A stretch of 11,961 nt of DNA from an uncultured Eubacteriales bacterium (GCA_900545455.1 UQZF01000075.1:1-11961), one strand, 5' to 3'. Positions 1 through 8,021 are shown, counted from the stretch's first letter. The notes: generated by a model not told the origin, from the sequence alone. Numbers and translations are program-made.

Positions 1-237
1 CGATAGCTGTGCACCCTTGCCCTGCAGCATTCTGAGACGCTGTGCAAGCTCGGGCTCCTTTATATTTTTCTCAATGAACGTAAAGAGCTCCTCACGGAAA
101 AAATCCGCCCCGACAAGATATATATCATGATACAAAAAGTAGCTTATCTCCTCTATCGAGCAGACGTTGATGTCCGCGCCCTCTATATAATAGGGAACCT
201 TAGAATATTCACTTCTGCACAGAATCATTCCACTCAT
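1..237 (-). CDS. Unrecognised protein downstream of DUF5716, N-terminal 79 residues only
   Basis: This is an open frame that runs off the left edge, so the C-terminus is missing. It begins MSGMILCRSEYSKVPYYI and continues with a stretch rich in aromatic and acidic residues (FLYHDIYLVGADFF, about residues 37-50) and a helical-looking segment with alternating charges. The ATG overlaps the stop codon of the DUF5716 gene as ATGA, and GAGGAT lies 9-10 nt upstream, within the end of that gene. The overlap implies translational coupling and supports a real gene. There is no signal peptide or membrane segment in the visible part. I do not recognise the family. Its position suggests that it works with the DUF5716 and DUF5717 proteins; this is inference only. 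Confidence 0.8.
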   Translation of the reverse strand, partial: MSGMILCRSEYSKVPYYIEGADINVCSIEEISYFLYHDIYLVGADFFREELFTFIEKNIKEPELAQRLRMLQGKGAQLS

Positions 238-1481
238 AGCATTATATCCTCTTCGATAACCTTTCCGCTGCTCTTTACAAATTCCCCGAAGCCCCTGTCC
301 GCTATCGTGAGGTGGCAGCAGGAATCGTCCTTAAAATCAAGCGTGACATTTATCCTTGAAGCCTTATCCTCCCTCACCGGAAAATCAGTGAGCGGAATTT
401 TAAGAAGCTTCTTTCCTTTTCCCATTATCGGCGACAAAAACAGCTCGACCTCCCGGCAGTCGTCCACAATAAAATCGTAGGAGCAGCCCGCCTTGTACCA
501 GTTGATTCCCGGTCTCACAAGCCTCAAAATCTTGTCAACGCCCCTGTCGCATATCTTCATTTCAATGCCCGTCGTTATTCTCTCACTGCACCCTATCACG
601 AAATCCTTCAGCTTTCCGCCGACTCTCGTCTCAAAAGCCTGATAGCACGCGCCCTTCGCGTATAGGTTCTGCCCCGCGAACACTCTCCTCCTGTTGCACA
701 GGAAATTGACGAAGCGCTCACACGAGAAATCGCCCTCAAAACCCTCTCCCGTGAGATAAACAGTGGTTATTAGTTTTCTGTCAAAGAGCTCCTGTGAGAC
801 CGCAAGAAGCTTCTCCTCGAGCTCATCCATATCTATCGTATAGCCCACGCTCTCCTTCAGATCAAGCTTCTCCGACATGACAATGCGCTTTCCCATGTCC
901 ATCGTTGTCGCCATTCTGCAATAGACGAGCCCGTCCTTGCCGTAATCAAACACGACATTGTCATTCTTCCACAGCTCAGGCTTCTGACTGAGCGCATAGT
1001 AAACAAACGCCTCGACGTGGCTTGAGTATATTACCTTGTCCTTAGGTATTCCCATAAGACCGACCGCCTCGTCTATGACATCCAAAATCTCGGCACAGTA
1101 GTCATCAATCGTTATACATATTACATCGGGCTCCTCCTCGCCGCCGAACGCCCTCTTCGCCGACTGCAAAAGGAATGTGAGGTACACTCTTATAAGCTGT
1201 GACGGCATCACCGAGACATTCTTTTTCTCGACCTTCGCCCCGCTCTTTGCCGCCTCTAAAAGTCCGTCAAACAATACTCCCTCGCCGAGTGTATTGCACG
1301 AGAGCGCCACCTCGCCCGCCATCCATCCGTTGTCCTTTCCGTACTCCTTTAAGACAACCGTCGGAACTCTGAGATTGGCTGCCGGCATCTGAAATGCTAC
1401 CGACTCCGGCTCTCCCTTGGCAACATTGTAATAGCATACCTGCGAATATTCATTTCCAAGGTCAATTCCTACAATAAACAT
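234..1481 (-). CDS. DUF5716 family protein, Hsp70/actin-like ATPase fold (415 aa)
   Basis: The N-terminus (MFIVGIDLGNEYSQVCYYN) matches the phosphate-1 loop of the actin/Hsp70/sugar-kinase fold. A second phosphate loop is seen at FDYGKDGLV (about residue 178), and a strand-glycine turn YLTGEGFEG (about residue 243) fits the adenosine-binding motif. The C-terminal 120 residues are beta-rich. They end with an IPLTDFP...INVTLDF...LTIADRGFGEF pattern that recalls an Hsp70 substrate-binding beta domain, although no helical lid follows. At 415 aa it is much shorter than DnaK (about 610-640 aa). The ATG has AAAGGAG at 1487-1493, spaced 5 nt. It lies 23 nt after the DUF5717 stop and overlaps the next gene by 4 nt. 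The DUF5716 assignment is from memory of the family. ATP binding and chaperone-like activity are inference, and the biological role is unknown. Confidence 0.85.
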   Translation of the reverse strand: MFIVGIDLGNEYSQVCYYNVAKGEPESVAFQMPAANLRVPTVVLKEYGKDNGWMAGEVALSCNTLGEGVLFDGLLEAAKSGAKVEKKNVSVMPSQLIRVYLTFLLQSAKRAFGGEEEPDVICITIDDYCAEILDVIDEAVGLMGIPKDKVIYSSHVEAFVYYALSQKPELWKNDNVVFDYGKDGLVYCRMATTMDMGKRIVMSEKLDLKESVGYTIDMDELEEKLLAVSQELFDRKLITTVYLTGEGFEGDFSCERFVNFLCNRRRVFAGQNLYAKGACYQAFETRVGGKLKDFVIGCSERITTGIEMKICDRGVDKILRLVRPGINWYKAGCSYDFIVDDCREVELFLSPIMGKGKKLLKIPLTDFPVREDKASRINVTLDFKDDSCCHLTIADRGFGEFVKSSGKVIEEDIML

Positions 1482-1504
1482 ACGGGCTCCTTTCTGATTT
1501 CATT

Positions 1505-4500
1505 CTATAATGCCGGCTTAAAAAGACCGACCGCGGCATTCTGTAATTCATACAGCGCAGAGTGGCTCTCCAGGCTGTCCTTATCACCCACAGCCTTGTC
1601 CTCCATGATGGTGTTGAGCAGCTCGTATCTGCCCGAAGCGACACCCTCCATGGACGGCGAGTACTCTATGCTGCTCTCGGCAGTCTCCTTCTCGCCCTCA
1701 TCGGACTCCTCCGTGATATAGTATCTTATTTTATCTCCATAGAACATCACGAAGCTCTTCACAAAGATTCCCCCGTACATGTTCTTCATATCCATTGCCG
1801 TGTATTCCGTATCTTTTCCGACAGCATAGTGAATCACGACACGATGCTCCGGGTTGGTTTTGTACTCGACAGCCGTCTTGTCGAGTATTCTGTACGGAAG
1901 CGCAAAATACTTGGAAAATAGTGAAAAGCACGAGAACACATAGCCCTTTCTCGACAGCTCCTCGATGAGCGTCTGCGCCGTAGCCGCGCGGCTCTCGGAC
2001 AGATTTGCCGTCTCCGAGTAGTACTTTAAGAGCGCAAGCCTGCACACTAAAATGACATCCTTATCCGTGTGAAGCCTGTCCTCGATAAATCGGAACAGCT
2101 CGCTCGGAACCTTCTCGTTTTTCACAAAGTACATATATGAATTGTAGGCGAGGTAAGCCTCTATGATACGCTCACCCGCGCCGTTGCTTCCGTAGTGCGC
2201 AAACACCTCCGCCATATCCTCACAGCGGCACCTGCAAAACAACATCTGGCATATAAGCCTCTCCTCGAGCTCGAACACATCGATGCCCTCGTCCTTCGCC
2301 GTTTTCCACAGCCTTCTCATATCGGCTGATGCCCCGTTGTAATGAATGTTTAAAAGCTTTAGCGTATACTCACTGTACTTTCCCTTGGAAAAAGCGTAAT
2401 ACGCAAGCTCTATAAGAAAATCATCCGGCTTAAAGAGCTCATCCGACTCGATTCCGCCCCTTATCACATGGTCGCAGAGCCTAAGCACCCGCTTCGGGTT
2501 GAGCCTCTCACAGCGCACCCTGCCGATAAGCGCATACGCCGCGTCATATTTTCCGTGGATTATGAGTGCCTCAATATACTTTACAAGCTGCGCCTCGTTG
2601 AGCTCCTCGGGCACAAAAAGTCCCGCTCTCTGCTGTGCATCAAGAAGCTTGTCCAAATCCTCGCCCTCATAATTATCAAAATAGTAATCGATTATGAGCG
2701 CAACCAGCTTTCTTCTATACTCGGCGGTTATCTCCGCGCGCTGCGCCATCTTGCCGTACATTCTTATCGTGTCGAGCGAGTTGTCCTTGTAGGCACTGCT
2801 CTTCTCACAGAAATACAGTGCAGGCATGAGCTCGTCCTCGCAGTACGGCATGAGAAGCTTTACAAACATATCATTCGAGTACACCCTCTCAAGCTTGTAT
2901 TCAACCGTATCCTTACACAGTCTGCCCTTGTTGTCCTCAAAGCAGATGCACGGCTCCTCGGTAAAAATCCTGACATACGCCCTGCCGTCACTTATGGCAT
3001 ACTTTTCATAGCCTTTAAGCTCCTTGTGCCCTATCACAACATTTCTCACTGACGGCACGTCACAGGTCACCTTATATGTGAAAAAGACATCCGCCGCCGT
3101 CGCAGCGTTGTTCTGCCCTATCATATCCTTCTTTAAAAATTCCTTCAGCACGATGCCCGTATTCTCATCGGCTGTCCCGCGCGCAAGCTCATCCCGCACA
3201 AACTCGTCCATCTGCAGGGCATAGCTTGTGTAAATCTGCTGATAGTCGTCGCGGTTTCTTATGAGGTTGGCATAAAGGTAAGCCTTCAAGCCCCTCTCAA
3301 GCTCATTGTTATAGCCGAAATACAGAAGCACCATCTTAGGAAGCGGCGATAAGTCGTCCCTGCGTCTCGACGCGAGATAGTACTCGTAAAGCTTGGTCAC
3401 GCGGATGTCCTTCTTGATGCCGCGTTCATACCATTTAAGATACTTTTCTCCCGTCATTCCACCGCGGATTAGCACGCTGCATATCGCCTCCAACACATCA
3501 TTGTCCTGCGATATGTCGTACAGCCTCGTCAAAAGTCTGTACAGAAGCCTCTGTCTGCAATCCGAGTTGCAGGCAAGCCCTGCCGCCTGCTTTAGAAGCT
3601 TCTCCTCTATGATGCCCTCCTTGCAGCCGTAAAGCAGAACATGAATCTCGAACTCGTTGAGCACGCGCAGTAAAAGCGGCTGTTCGTTAAGTATGAGACA
3701 CGCCTCCAAAAACAGCACGGGGCTTCTCATTCCCCTGTTAAACTGCTCCTTTATTCTCAGGAGCTTCAAGCTCTTATTCTTTGACATCTCAACATCGAGA
3801 TACATCAAAATCCAGAGAGTTCTCCAATCGCTGCTGTCCCTCTCGTAGATATCCCTCACCGTCTGTGCCGTCTCAAGCGCGTAGGTTCTGTCCCTGTTGT
3901 AGAGCGTGCTCACATAGAGATAGTAGCAGTATAGCATCTGCCTGTTTCCGCGCTCCGCAACCGCCTCATCTTTCGCACAGTCGAGGTAATACTTTGCCTC
4001 GTTCATTTTCTTCTCGGTTATGAGAAGCTGGCTCATAAAAAGACAGCAGTACGGATTGTCCTCGTCGTTCTTTAAAAGCTCACCTACCGCCTCCTTAGAG
4101 CGCGAAATCCAGTCCGCCGTGCCCATTCTGTGAAGCCTGAAATCCATGTAGGCGCGCATAAGCCCCGCAACGCTGTGCTTCTCGAACCTCCCGATGAGCT
4201 TTCCCTCGCTCTCGGAGGAATTGTCAATCCTCACAATCAGCTCTTTTTTCTCAAACGGTGTTGAAAACACAAGTCTCCCCGTATTCTTTCCCGCGTGAAT
4301 CTTCTTTTTTCTTATAAAAAAACTGTAATCGAGCTTGCCGCCCGTGAAGTCCTCCTCGGTGAGCACGCTCTTGTCCGCCTCTATGAAATCACCGTCGGTT
4401 TCGACATTTACAATCACCCTGCCCCAGACATTCTTTGACACCGTGACTGACAATACCGCGTCCTCGTCCGGGTACGGAACGGTGATGTCCTCCTGACTGA

Positions 4501-5083
4501 GACTTATGTGCACCTCGCTCTTTTTGTGGGTGGCAATCAAAAACTCCTCGAGTGCCGTCTTTAAATCCGCCCCCGTCATAAGCTCATTTCTAAGCTTTGC
4601 AAGGCTTAAATCGCCCTTTAAGAACACATCGTTAAAATCGGGCGCGCCAAATATCTTTAGCGCCTGCACGACATCGCTCTGCGCAAGCGACGCAAACTGA
4701 AAGAGATTCTTTATCTCGCCGCCGTCGGAATCATATCCGCCCGATGCGACCTCGAACTCATAAGGAAGCTCTATCTCTCCGCCATTGCTCACAAGCACGA
4801 ATGCGCCCGTTATCCTGTCGCCCGCCTCTATTCCGTCAGCGTTAACCGTGTAGGATATGACCACCTTCTCGCCGAAAAATCTGTCCGTCTTTGCCTGCAC
4901 CCTGTTGTTCGAGGAATACACAAGTCCCTTAATCTCTCTGCCCTTAACCTCGGATATGCGGAAGCTTCCCGTGTACTCCCTGTTCTTCCACACGGCATCA
5001 CTGATAGACTGTGGCTCTGTCACAGCAGCTATCGGCTCATATTCAAATGCACCTCTCGCGTATCTGTTAATCTGTTCCTTCAA
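1505..5083 (-). CDS. DUF5717 family protein, large beta-sandwich plus helical-repeat protein (1192 aa)
   Basis: The first 120 residues are beta-rich and contain YTGSFRISEVKGREIKGLVYSSN and a later FVLVSNGGEIELPYEF, which I recognise as the DUF5717 N-terminal pattern. A second beta-rich stretch spans about 200-290. The rest is mostly paired helices of TPR/alpha-solenoid character, for example about 310-560 and 740-1060. Two further beta-rich segments lie near 675-730 and 1080-1135. There is no signal peptide or transmembrane segment, so it is probably cytoplasmic. The start is TTG at 5083-5081, overlapping the rarA stop as TTGA. It is chosen because GGAGGAG at 5089-5095 sits 5 nt upstream and because the DUF5717 pattern begins at once. 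The size and repeats suggest a scaffold or partner for the DUF5716 ATPase encoded next. Function is unknown. Confidence 0.85.
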   Translation of the reverse strand: MKEQINRYARGAFEYEPIAAVTEPQSISDAVWKNREYTGSFRISEVKGREIKGLVYSSNNRVQAKTDRFFGEKVVISYTVNADGIEAGDRITGAFVLVSNGGEIELPYEFEVASGGYDSDGGEIKNLFQFASLAQSDVVQALKIFGAPDFNDVFLKGDLSLAKLRNELMTGADLKTALEEFLIATHKKSEVHISLSQEDITVPYPDEDAVLSVTVSKNVWGRVIVNVETDGDFIEADKSVLTEEDFTGGKLDYSFFIRKKKIHAGKNTGRLVFSTPFEKKELIVRIDNSSESEGKLIGRFEKHSVAGLMRAYMDFRLHRMGTADWISRSKEAVGELLKNDEDNPYCCLFMSQLLITEKKMNEAKYYLDCAKDEAVAERGNRQMLYCYYLYVSTLYNRDRTYALETAQTVRDIYERDSSDWRTLWILMYLDVEMSKNKSLKLLRIKEQFNRGMRSPVLFLEACLILNEQPLLLRVLNEFEIHVLLYGCKEGIIEEKLLKQAAGLACNSDCRQRLLYRLLTRLYDISQDNDVLEAICSVLIRGGMTGEKYLKWYERGIKKDIRVTKLYEYYLASRRRDDLSPLPKMVLLYFGYNNELERGLKAYLYANLIRNRDDYQQIYTSYALQMDEFVRDELARGTADENTGIVLKEFLKKDMIGQNNAATAADVFFTYKVTCDVPSVRNVVIGHKELKGYEKYAISDGRAYVRIFTEEPCICFEDNKGRLCKDTVEYKLERVYSNDMFVKLLMPYCEDELMPALYFCEKSSAYKDNSLDTIRMYGKMAQRAEITAEYRRKLVALIIDYYFDNYEGEDLDKLLDAQQRAGLFVPEELNEAQLVKYIEALIIHGKYDAAYALIGRVRCERLNPKRVLRLCDHVIRGGIESDELFKPDDFLIELAYYAFSKGKYSEYTLKLLNIHYNGASADMRRLWKTAKDEGIDVFELEERLICQMLFCRCRCEDMAEVFAHYGSNGAGERIIEAYLAYNSYMYFVKNEKVPSELFRFIEDRLHTDKDVILVCRLALLKYYSETANLSESRAATAQTLIEELSRKGYVFSCFSLFSKYFALPYRILDKTAVEYKTNPEHRVVIHYAVGKDTEYTAMDMKNMYGGIFVKSFVMFYGDKIRYYITEESDEGEKETAESSIEYSPSMEGVASGRYELLNTIMEDKAVGDKDSLESHSALYELQNAAVGLFKPAL

Positions 5084-6402
5084 GAGTTCTCCTCCAGTCG
5101 CTTCATGTGTTCACATATCTGCTTCTCATATCCGTTGTCCGTAGGCTCGTAGAACTTACGCCCCACAAGCGTGTCGGGAAGGTACTGCTGCTTTACATAA
5201 TGCATCGGGTAATCATGAGCATAGAGATACCCCGTGCCATGTCCTAACTTTGCCGCACCCTTGTAGTGCGCGTCCTGAAGATGCGGCGGAATGACTGCCG
5301 TCTTTTCACCCGCAACCTGTGCCATCGCCTTGTCTATTCCCATATATGAGGCGTTGCTCTTAGGTGCCGTGGCGATGTATGTGACCGCCTGCGCAAGTAT
5401 TATCTGCGCCTCCGGCATTCCGATGCGCTCTATCGCCTGACATGCCGACACCGCAACGACAAGTGCCTGAGGATCTGCGTTTCCCACGTCCTCGCTCGCA
5501 CATATCATGATTCTTCTCGCAATGAACTTGATGTCCTCGCCCGCGTACAGCATTCTCGCAAGATAATACAGTGCCGCATCGGGATCTGAGCCTCTCATGC
5601 TCTTTATAAAAGCCGATATTGTATCGTAATGGTTGTCTCCCGTCTTATCATATCTTATAACTCTCTTCTGGATGCACTCCTGCGCAACCTCGAGGGTTAT
5701 GTGAATCTTGCCGTCCTCGCTCCTGTTGGTCGACATGATGCCGAGCTCAACCGCATTGAGCGCGTTTCTCGCATCACCGTTGGCAATATCCGCAAGAAAC
5801 TCGGCTGCATCCTCGTCAATGACAGCATCGTATGCGCCCATACCGCGCTCCTTATCGTACACAGCCGTGTGGATGAGTGTAAGTATATCCTCCTTCTCAA
5901 GCGCCTTGAGCTCAAATATTATGGAACGTGAAATTAAAGCCGAGTTCACCTCAAAATAAGGATTCTCCGTCGTCGCACCTATGAGTATCAGTGTGCCGTC
6001 CTCGACAAACGGAAGAAGATAGTCCTGCTGCCCCTTGTTGAAGCGGTGAATCTCGTCCACGAACAGTATCGTCTTTCTGCCGTACATTCCCATATTGTTC
6101 TTAGCAGCGGCGACGACATCCTCCATGTCCTTCTTTCCGGCTACGGTCGCGTTAATCTGCCTGAAATCCGCACTGGTGGTGTTCGCTATGACCTTCGCAA
6201 GCGTGGTCTTGCCCGTTCCCGGAGGTCCGTAGAATATGATTGAGCTTAACTTATCCGCCTTGATTGCGCGGTAAAGCAGCTTATCAGGTCCTATGATATG
6301 CCTCTGTCCCACAACCTCATCAAGATTTCTCGGGCGCATCCGCTGTGCAAGCGGCGAATTGTCCTTCATTGAATTTTCTCTCATATAATCAAAAAGATCC
6401 AT
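5080..6402 (-). CDS. rarA: Replication-associated recombination protein A (AAA+ ATPase RarA/MgsA, 440 aa)
   Basis: RarA is a clamp-loader-like AAA+ ATPase (the WRNIP1/Mgs1 family) that acts at stalled replication forks and interacts with single-stranded DNA binding protein. Visible motifs are an N-terminal PLAQRMRPRNLDEVVGQRHI box (about 17-36), Walker A GPPGTGKT (59-66), Walker B ILFVDE (112-117), the family-typical IHRFNKGQQD following it, and sensor 1 GATTENP (142-148). The C-terminal part carries the RarA tetramerisation-type helices (MRGSDPDAALYYLARML; GYLYAHDYP). The length is normal for the family. The ATG start matches the usual N-terminus; its ribosome site (AGAAAGAAG) is modest. The gene starts 14 nt after the deacetylase stop and overlaps DUF5717 by 4 nt, so it sits mid-operon. 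Confidence 0.96.
   Translation of the reverse strand: MDLFDYMRENSMKDNSPLAQRMRPRNLDEVVGQRHIIGPDKLLYRAIKADKLSSIIFYGPPGTGKTTLAKVIANTTSADFRQINATVAGKKDMEDVVAAAKNNMGMYGRKTILFVDEIHRFNKGQQDYLLPFVEDGTLILIGATTENPYFEVNSALISRSIIFELKALEKEDILTLIHTAVYDKERGMGAYDAVIDEDAAEFLADIANGDARNALNAVELGIMSTNRSEDGKIHITLEVAQECIQKRVIRYDKTGDNHYDTISAFIKSMRGSDPDAALYYLARMLYAGEDIKFIARRIMICASEDVGNADPQALVVAVSACQAIERIGMPEAQIILAQAVTYIATAPKSNASYMGIDKAMAQVAGEKTAVIPPHLQDAHYKGAAKLGHGTGYLYAHDYPMHYVKQQYLPDTLVGRKFYEPTDNGYEKQICEHMKRLEENS
5089..5095 (-). promoter_or_regulatory. Ribosome binding site fixing the TTG start of the DUF5717 gene
   Basis: GGAGGAG on the minus strand lies inside the last codons of rarA, 5 nt before the TTG. No ATG in the vicinity has comparable support, so this site makes the TTG the likely start and couples the two genes. 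Confidence 0.75.
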
Positions 6403-6416
6403 AGTACATCTTCTTT

Positions 6417-7088
6417 CTACTTAATAACTATATCGTCCACCGTCACAAATATATACCCGCGCGCCTTCAGCTCATCGACAATCCTGAGTGCCGCGGCTAC
6501 CGATGACGGATAAATGTCATGGAGAAGGATTATATCCCCGTCCTTTACGTTATTCACGACATGTCTAACAATCGCATTCGTGTCCGTCGTGTTCCAGTCC
6601 TGCGGATCGACCGTCCACAGAACCTTGTTTAAGTTAATCATGCACTCGAGCTCCTCGTTGTAGGCGCCGTAGGGCGGGCGCATGTACTCAACCTTCTCCC
6701 CCGTCACCGCCTCTATCGCCTCGCAGGTTCTCTTTACCTCGTCACACGCCGCCGAATCGCTTAAAGTGTCAAGCTTCACATGCGAAAAGGTATGATTTCC
6801 GATGAGATGCCCCTCCTCCTTCATCCGAAGAATGAGCTCCTCATTTCCCTCGACGTGCTCTCCAAGCACAAAGAAGCTTGCGACAACTCCTCTCTGCTTC
6901 AAACCGTCAAGCAGCTCGCTCGTGTATGTCCCGTGCGGCCCGTCATCAAACGTGAGTGCCACAACATTCTCATAAAACGTCGTCGATACAGGCACGCTGT
7001 CCTTCCTCACATTCTCCTCATATATCAATACAAAAAGAAACAAATCAAGGCACAGCATTGTGCACATAATCAAAAGCCTCTTAGCCAT
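6417..7088 (-). CDS. Polysaccharide deacetylase family protein, membrane-anchored NodB domain (223 aa)
   Basis: The protein carries the NodB homology domain of carbohydrate esterase family 4, which removes N-acetyl groups from peptidoglycan or other amino sugars outside the cell. Motifs in order: TFDDGPH (45-51, catalytic and metal Asp), NHTFSH (98-103, metal His pair), RPPYGAYN (137-144), VDPQDW (160-165) and LLHD (188-191, catalytic His). All key residues are present, so activity is expected. Residues 4-22 form a hydrophobic segment after a short basic start, a signal anchor or uncleaved signal. I place the start at the ATG with GAGG 6 nt upstream. A TTG 12 nt further upstream (7100) is in frame but has weaker support. 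The true substrate cannot be read from the sequence. Confidence 0.93.
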   Translation of the reverse strand: MAKRLLIMCTMLCLDLFLFVLIYEENVRKDSVPVSTTFYENVVALTFDDGPHGTYTSELLDGLKQRGVVASFFVLGEHVEGNEELILRMKEEGHLIGNHTFSHVKLDTLSDSAACDEVKRTCEAIEAVTGEKVEYMRPPYGAYNEELECMINLNKVLWTVDPQDWNTTDTNAIVRHVVNNVKDGDIILLHDIYPSSVAAALRIVDELKARGYIFVTVDDIVIK

Positions 7089-7144
7089 ACATATCCTCAA
7101 AATAATCTCTCTCGATTATATGCCGCATAAGCCTGTACTTATCA

Positions 7145-7813
7145 TTAATTCGCGTCGTCTTTCTTCTGTTCGCCGCCTAAATTTCCCTTGTCGTCCACCG
7201 ACCTTGCCGAATCGACAAAGCCCTCGAGCTTCATGTTGACAAATCTGTCCTCTTTAAGTCCCGGTTCCGGGAACTTATCCCTTCCCGAGCGTTCAGGCTT
7301 CGCATCCTTCTTATCCTTCCTGCTCTTTTGAACATCATCGGCAACCTTATATCTGTGCATCGCAGTCACGGTATGGTAACCGCCGTTGCCGTTCTCCTCA
7401 GACTTCACGCCGTCAACAGCCGTATGATACATGATATGTCTCGGTATCGTAAGAATAATAAAAATGCCGAGCGATATGTAATGGAACGGCTCGTCAAAGT
7501 CTCCCACATTAACAACAAACATGGCAAGAAAGCACAGCTCCACGGCATCAAAAATCATGTAGCCGAAATAGCTCCTTCCCTGCTGCCTCGTCATTTTCTC
7601 AAACGCATTCATTCCGTACAGTCCCGCAATGTTAAACAGTACCGAGTAGCCCATCATAAGTATCATAACTGACATCTTATACCACAGTGTACCGTTGCGT
7701 CCCGACACTGTCACAGCCACAACGTATGCAAGTCCCAATATAAGCAGTATCATGTTGGTCACCATGGTAACCATGCGCATATCAAGTTCCTTATTCTTTT
7801 GTCCCAATCCCAT
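7145..7813 (-). CDS. Four-helix membrane protein with charged C-terminal tail, family not recognised (222 aa)
   Basis: Four hydrophobic segments lie at about residues 15-37, 46-67, 82-104 and 109-131. A hydrophilic tail of about 90 residues follows, rich in Lys, Asp, Glu and Gly (KSRKDKKDAKPERSGRDK and similar), probably disordered and cytoplasmic. No catalytic motif is visible. The start is set at the ATG with GAGG 6 nt upstream, the same geometry as the next gene. An in-frame ATG 12 nt upstream (7825) has no proper ribosome site. This is the first gene of the leftward cluster, and 56 nt separate its stop from the deacetylase ATG with no terminator between. It may be an envelope protein related in purpose to the deacetylase; this is a guess from position. 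Confidence 0.8.
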   Translation of the reverse strand: MGLGQKNKELDMRMVTMVTNMILLILGLAYVVAVTVSGRNGTLWYKMSVMILMMGYSVLFNIAGLYGMNAFEKMTRQQGRSYFGYMIFDAVELCFLAMFVVNVGDFDEPFHYISLGIFIILTIPRHIMYHTAVDGVKSEENGNGGYHTVTAMHRYKVADDVQKSRKDKKDAKPERSGRDKFPEPGLKEDRFVNMKLEGFVDSARSVDDKGNLGGEQKKDDAN

Positions 7814-7833
7814 AATCTTCCTCATTCCGCCGC

Positions 7834-7839
7834 ATTATA
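7834..7839 (-). promoter_or_regulatory. Second candidate -10 hexamer for the leftward operon
   Basis: A perfect TATAAT reads on the minus strand about 20 nt before the ATG at 7813. No good -35 lies 16-18 nt upstream (only GTTTAA/CGTTTA), so it ranks below the candidate at 7885-7913. If used, the leader would be only about 14 nt and would exclude the upstream ATG at 7825 as start. Confidence 0.3.
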
Positions 7840-7884
7840 ACGGCACAAATAGTAGTTAAACGTACCAAAAAGCAATCATTGTCT

Positions 7885-7913
7885 ATTGTAGCACATTTTT
7901 TATTACAGTACAA
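7885..7913 (-). promoter_or_regulatory. Candidate sigma-A promoter of the leftward operon
   Basis: On the minus strand TTGTAC (7913-7908) and TACAAT (7890-7885) are 17 nt apart, and TGC precedes the -10 box, giving the extended -10 form TGNTANAAT. The predicted start near 7878 leaves a leader of about 65 nt before the ATG at 7813. The -35 box lies inside a 12-bp palindrome. Confidence 0.5.
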
Positions 7914-7928
7914 TATTGTAAATTTACA
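7909..7928. promoter_or_regulatory. Two overlapping 12-bp palindromes between divergent promoters, possible operator
   Basis: TACAATATTGTA (7909-7920) and TGTAAATTTACA (7917-7928) are each perfect palindromes and share 4 bp. Together they cover the -35 regions of the candidate leftward and rightward promoters, where a repressor could control both. I do not recognise the motif as a known regulator site, and AT-rich DNA gives such palindromes by chance fairly easily. Confidence 0.35.
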
Positions 7929-7944
7929 TGGGGAATTATAAAAT
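7916..7944 (+). promoter_or_regulatory. Candidate promoter of the DUF4250 gene
   Basis: TTGTAA (7916-7921) and TAAAAT (7939-7944) are 17 nt apart, which predicts a start near 7951 and a leader of about 70 nt. The hexamers are imperfect. An alternative TTGATA at 7968-7973 has only a poorly spaced -10 (TATCAT, 20-nt spacer). Confidence 0.35.
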
Positions 7945-8021
7945 ATAGTGGATTTAGGATGCAGAATTTGATACCTGACGTTGTAAAATTGTCTATCATA
8001 AACCATTTAAGGAGGCACACC

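Noticed and set aside
1505..2045. Minus-strand frames of 60-104 codons overlapping the 3' part of DUF5717
   Set aside because: They are alternate frames of a well-supported long gene with no start signal of their own and low-complexity Arg/Cys/Ser content.
2468..3052. Open frame of 194 codons on the plus strand
   Set aside because: It lies entirely opposite the DUF5717 gene, has no ribosome site, and its residues look like the antisense of the real frame (rich in Leu, Arg and His).
7089..7100. TTG at 7100 as the deacetylase start
   Set aside because: The ATG at 7088 has GAGG at 6-nt spacing, followed at once by a short basic stretch and the hydrophobic segment. The TTG has only a weak purine stretch upstream.
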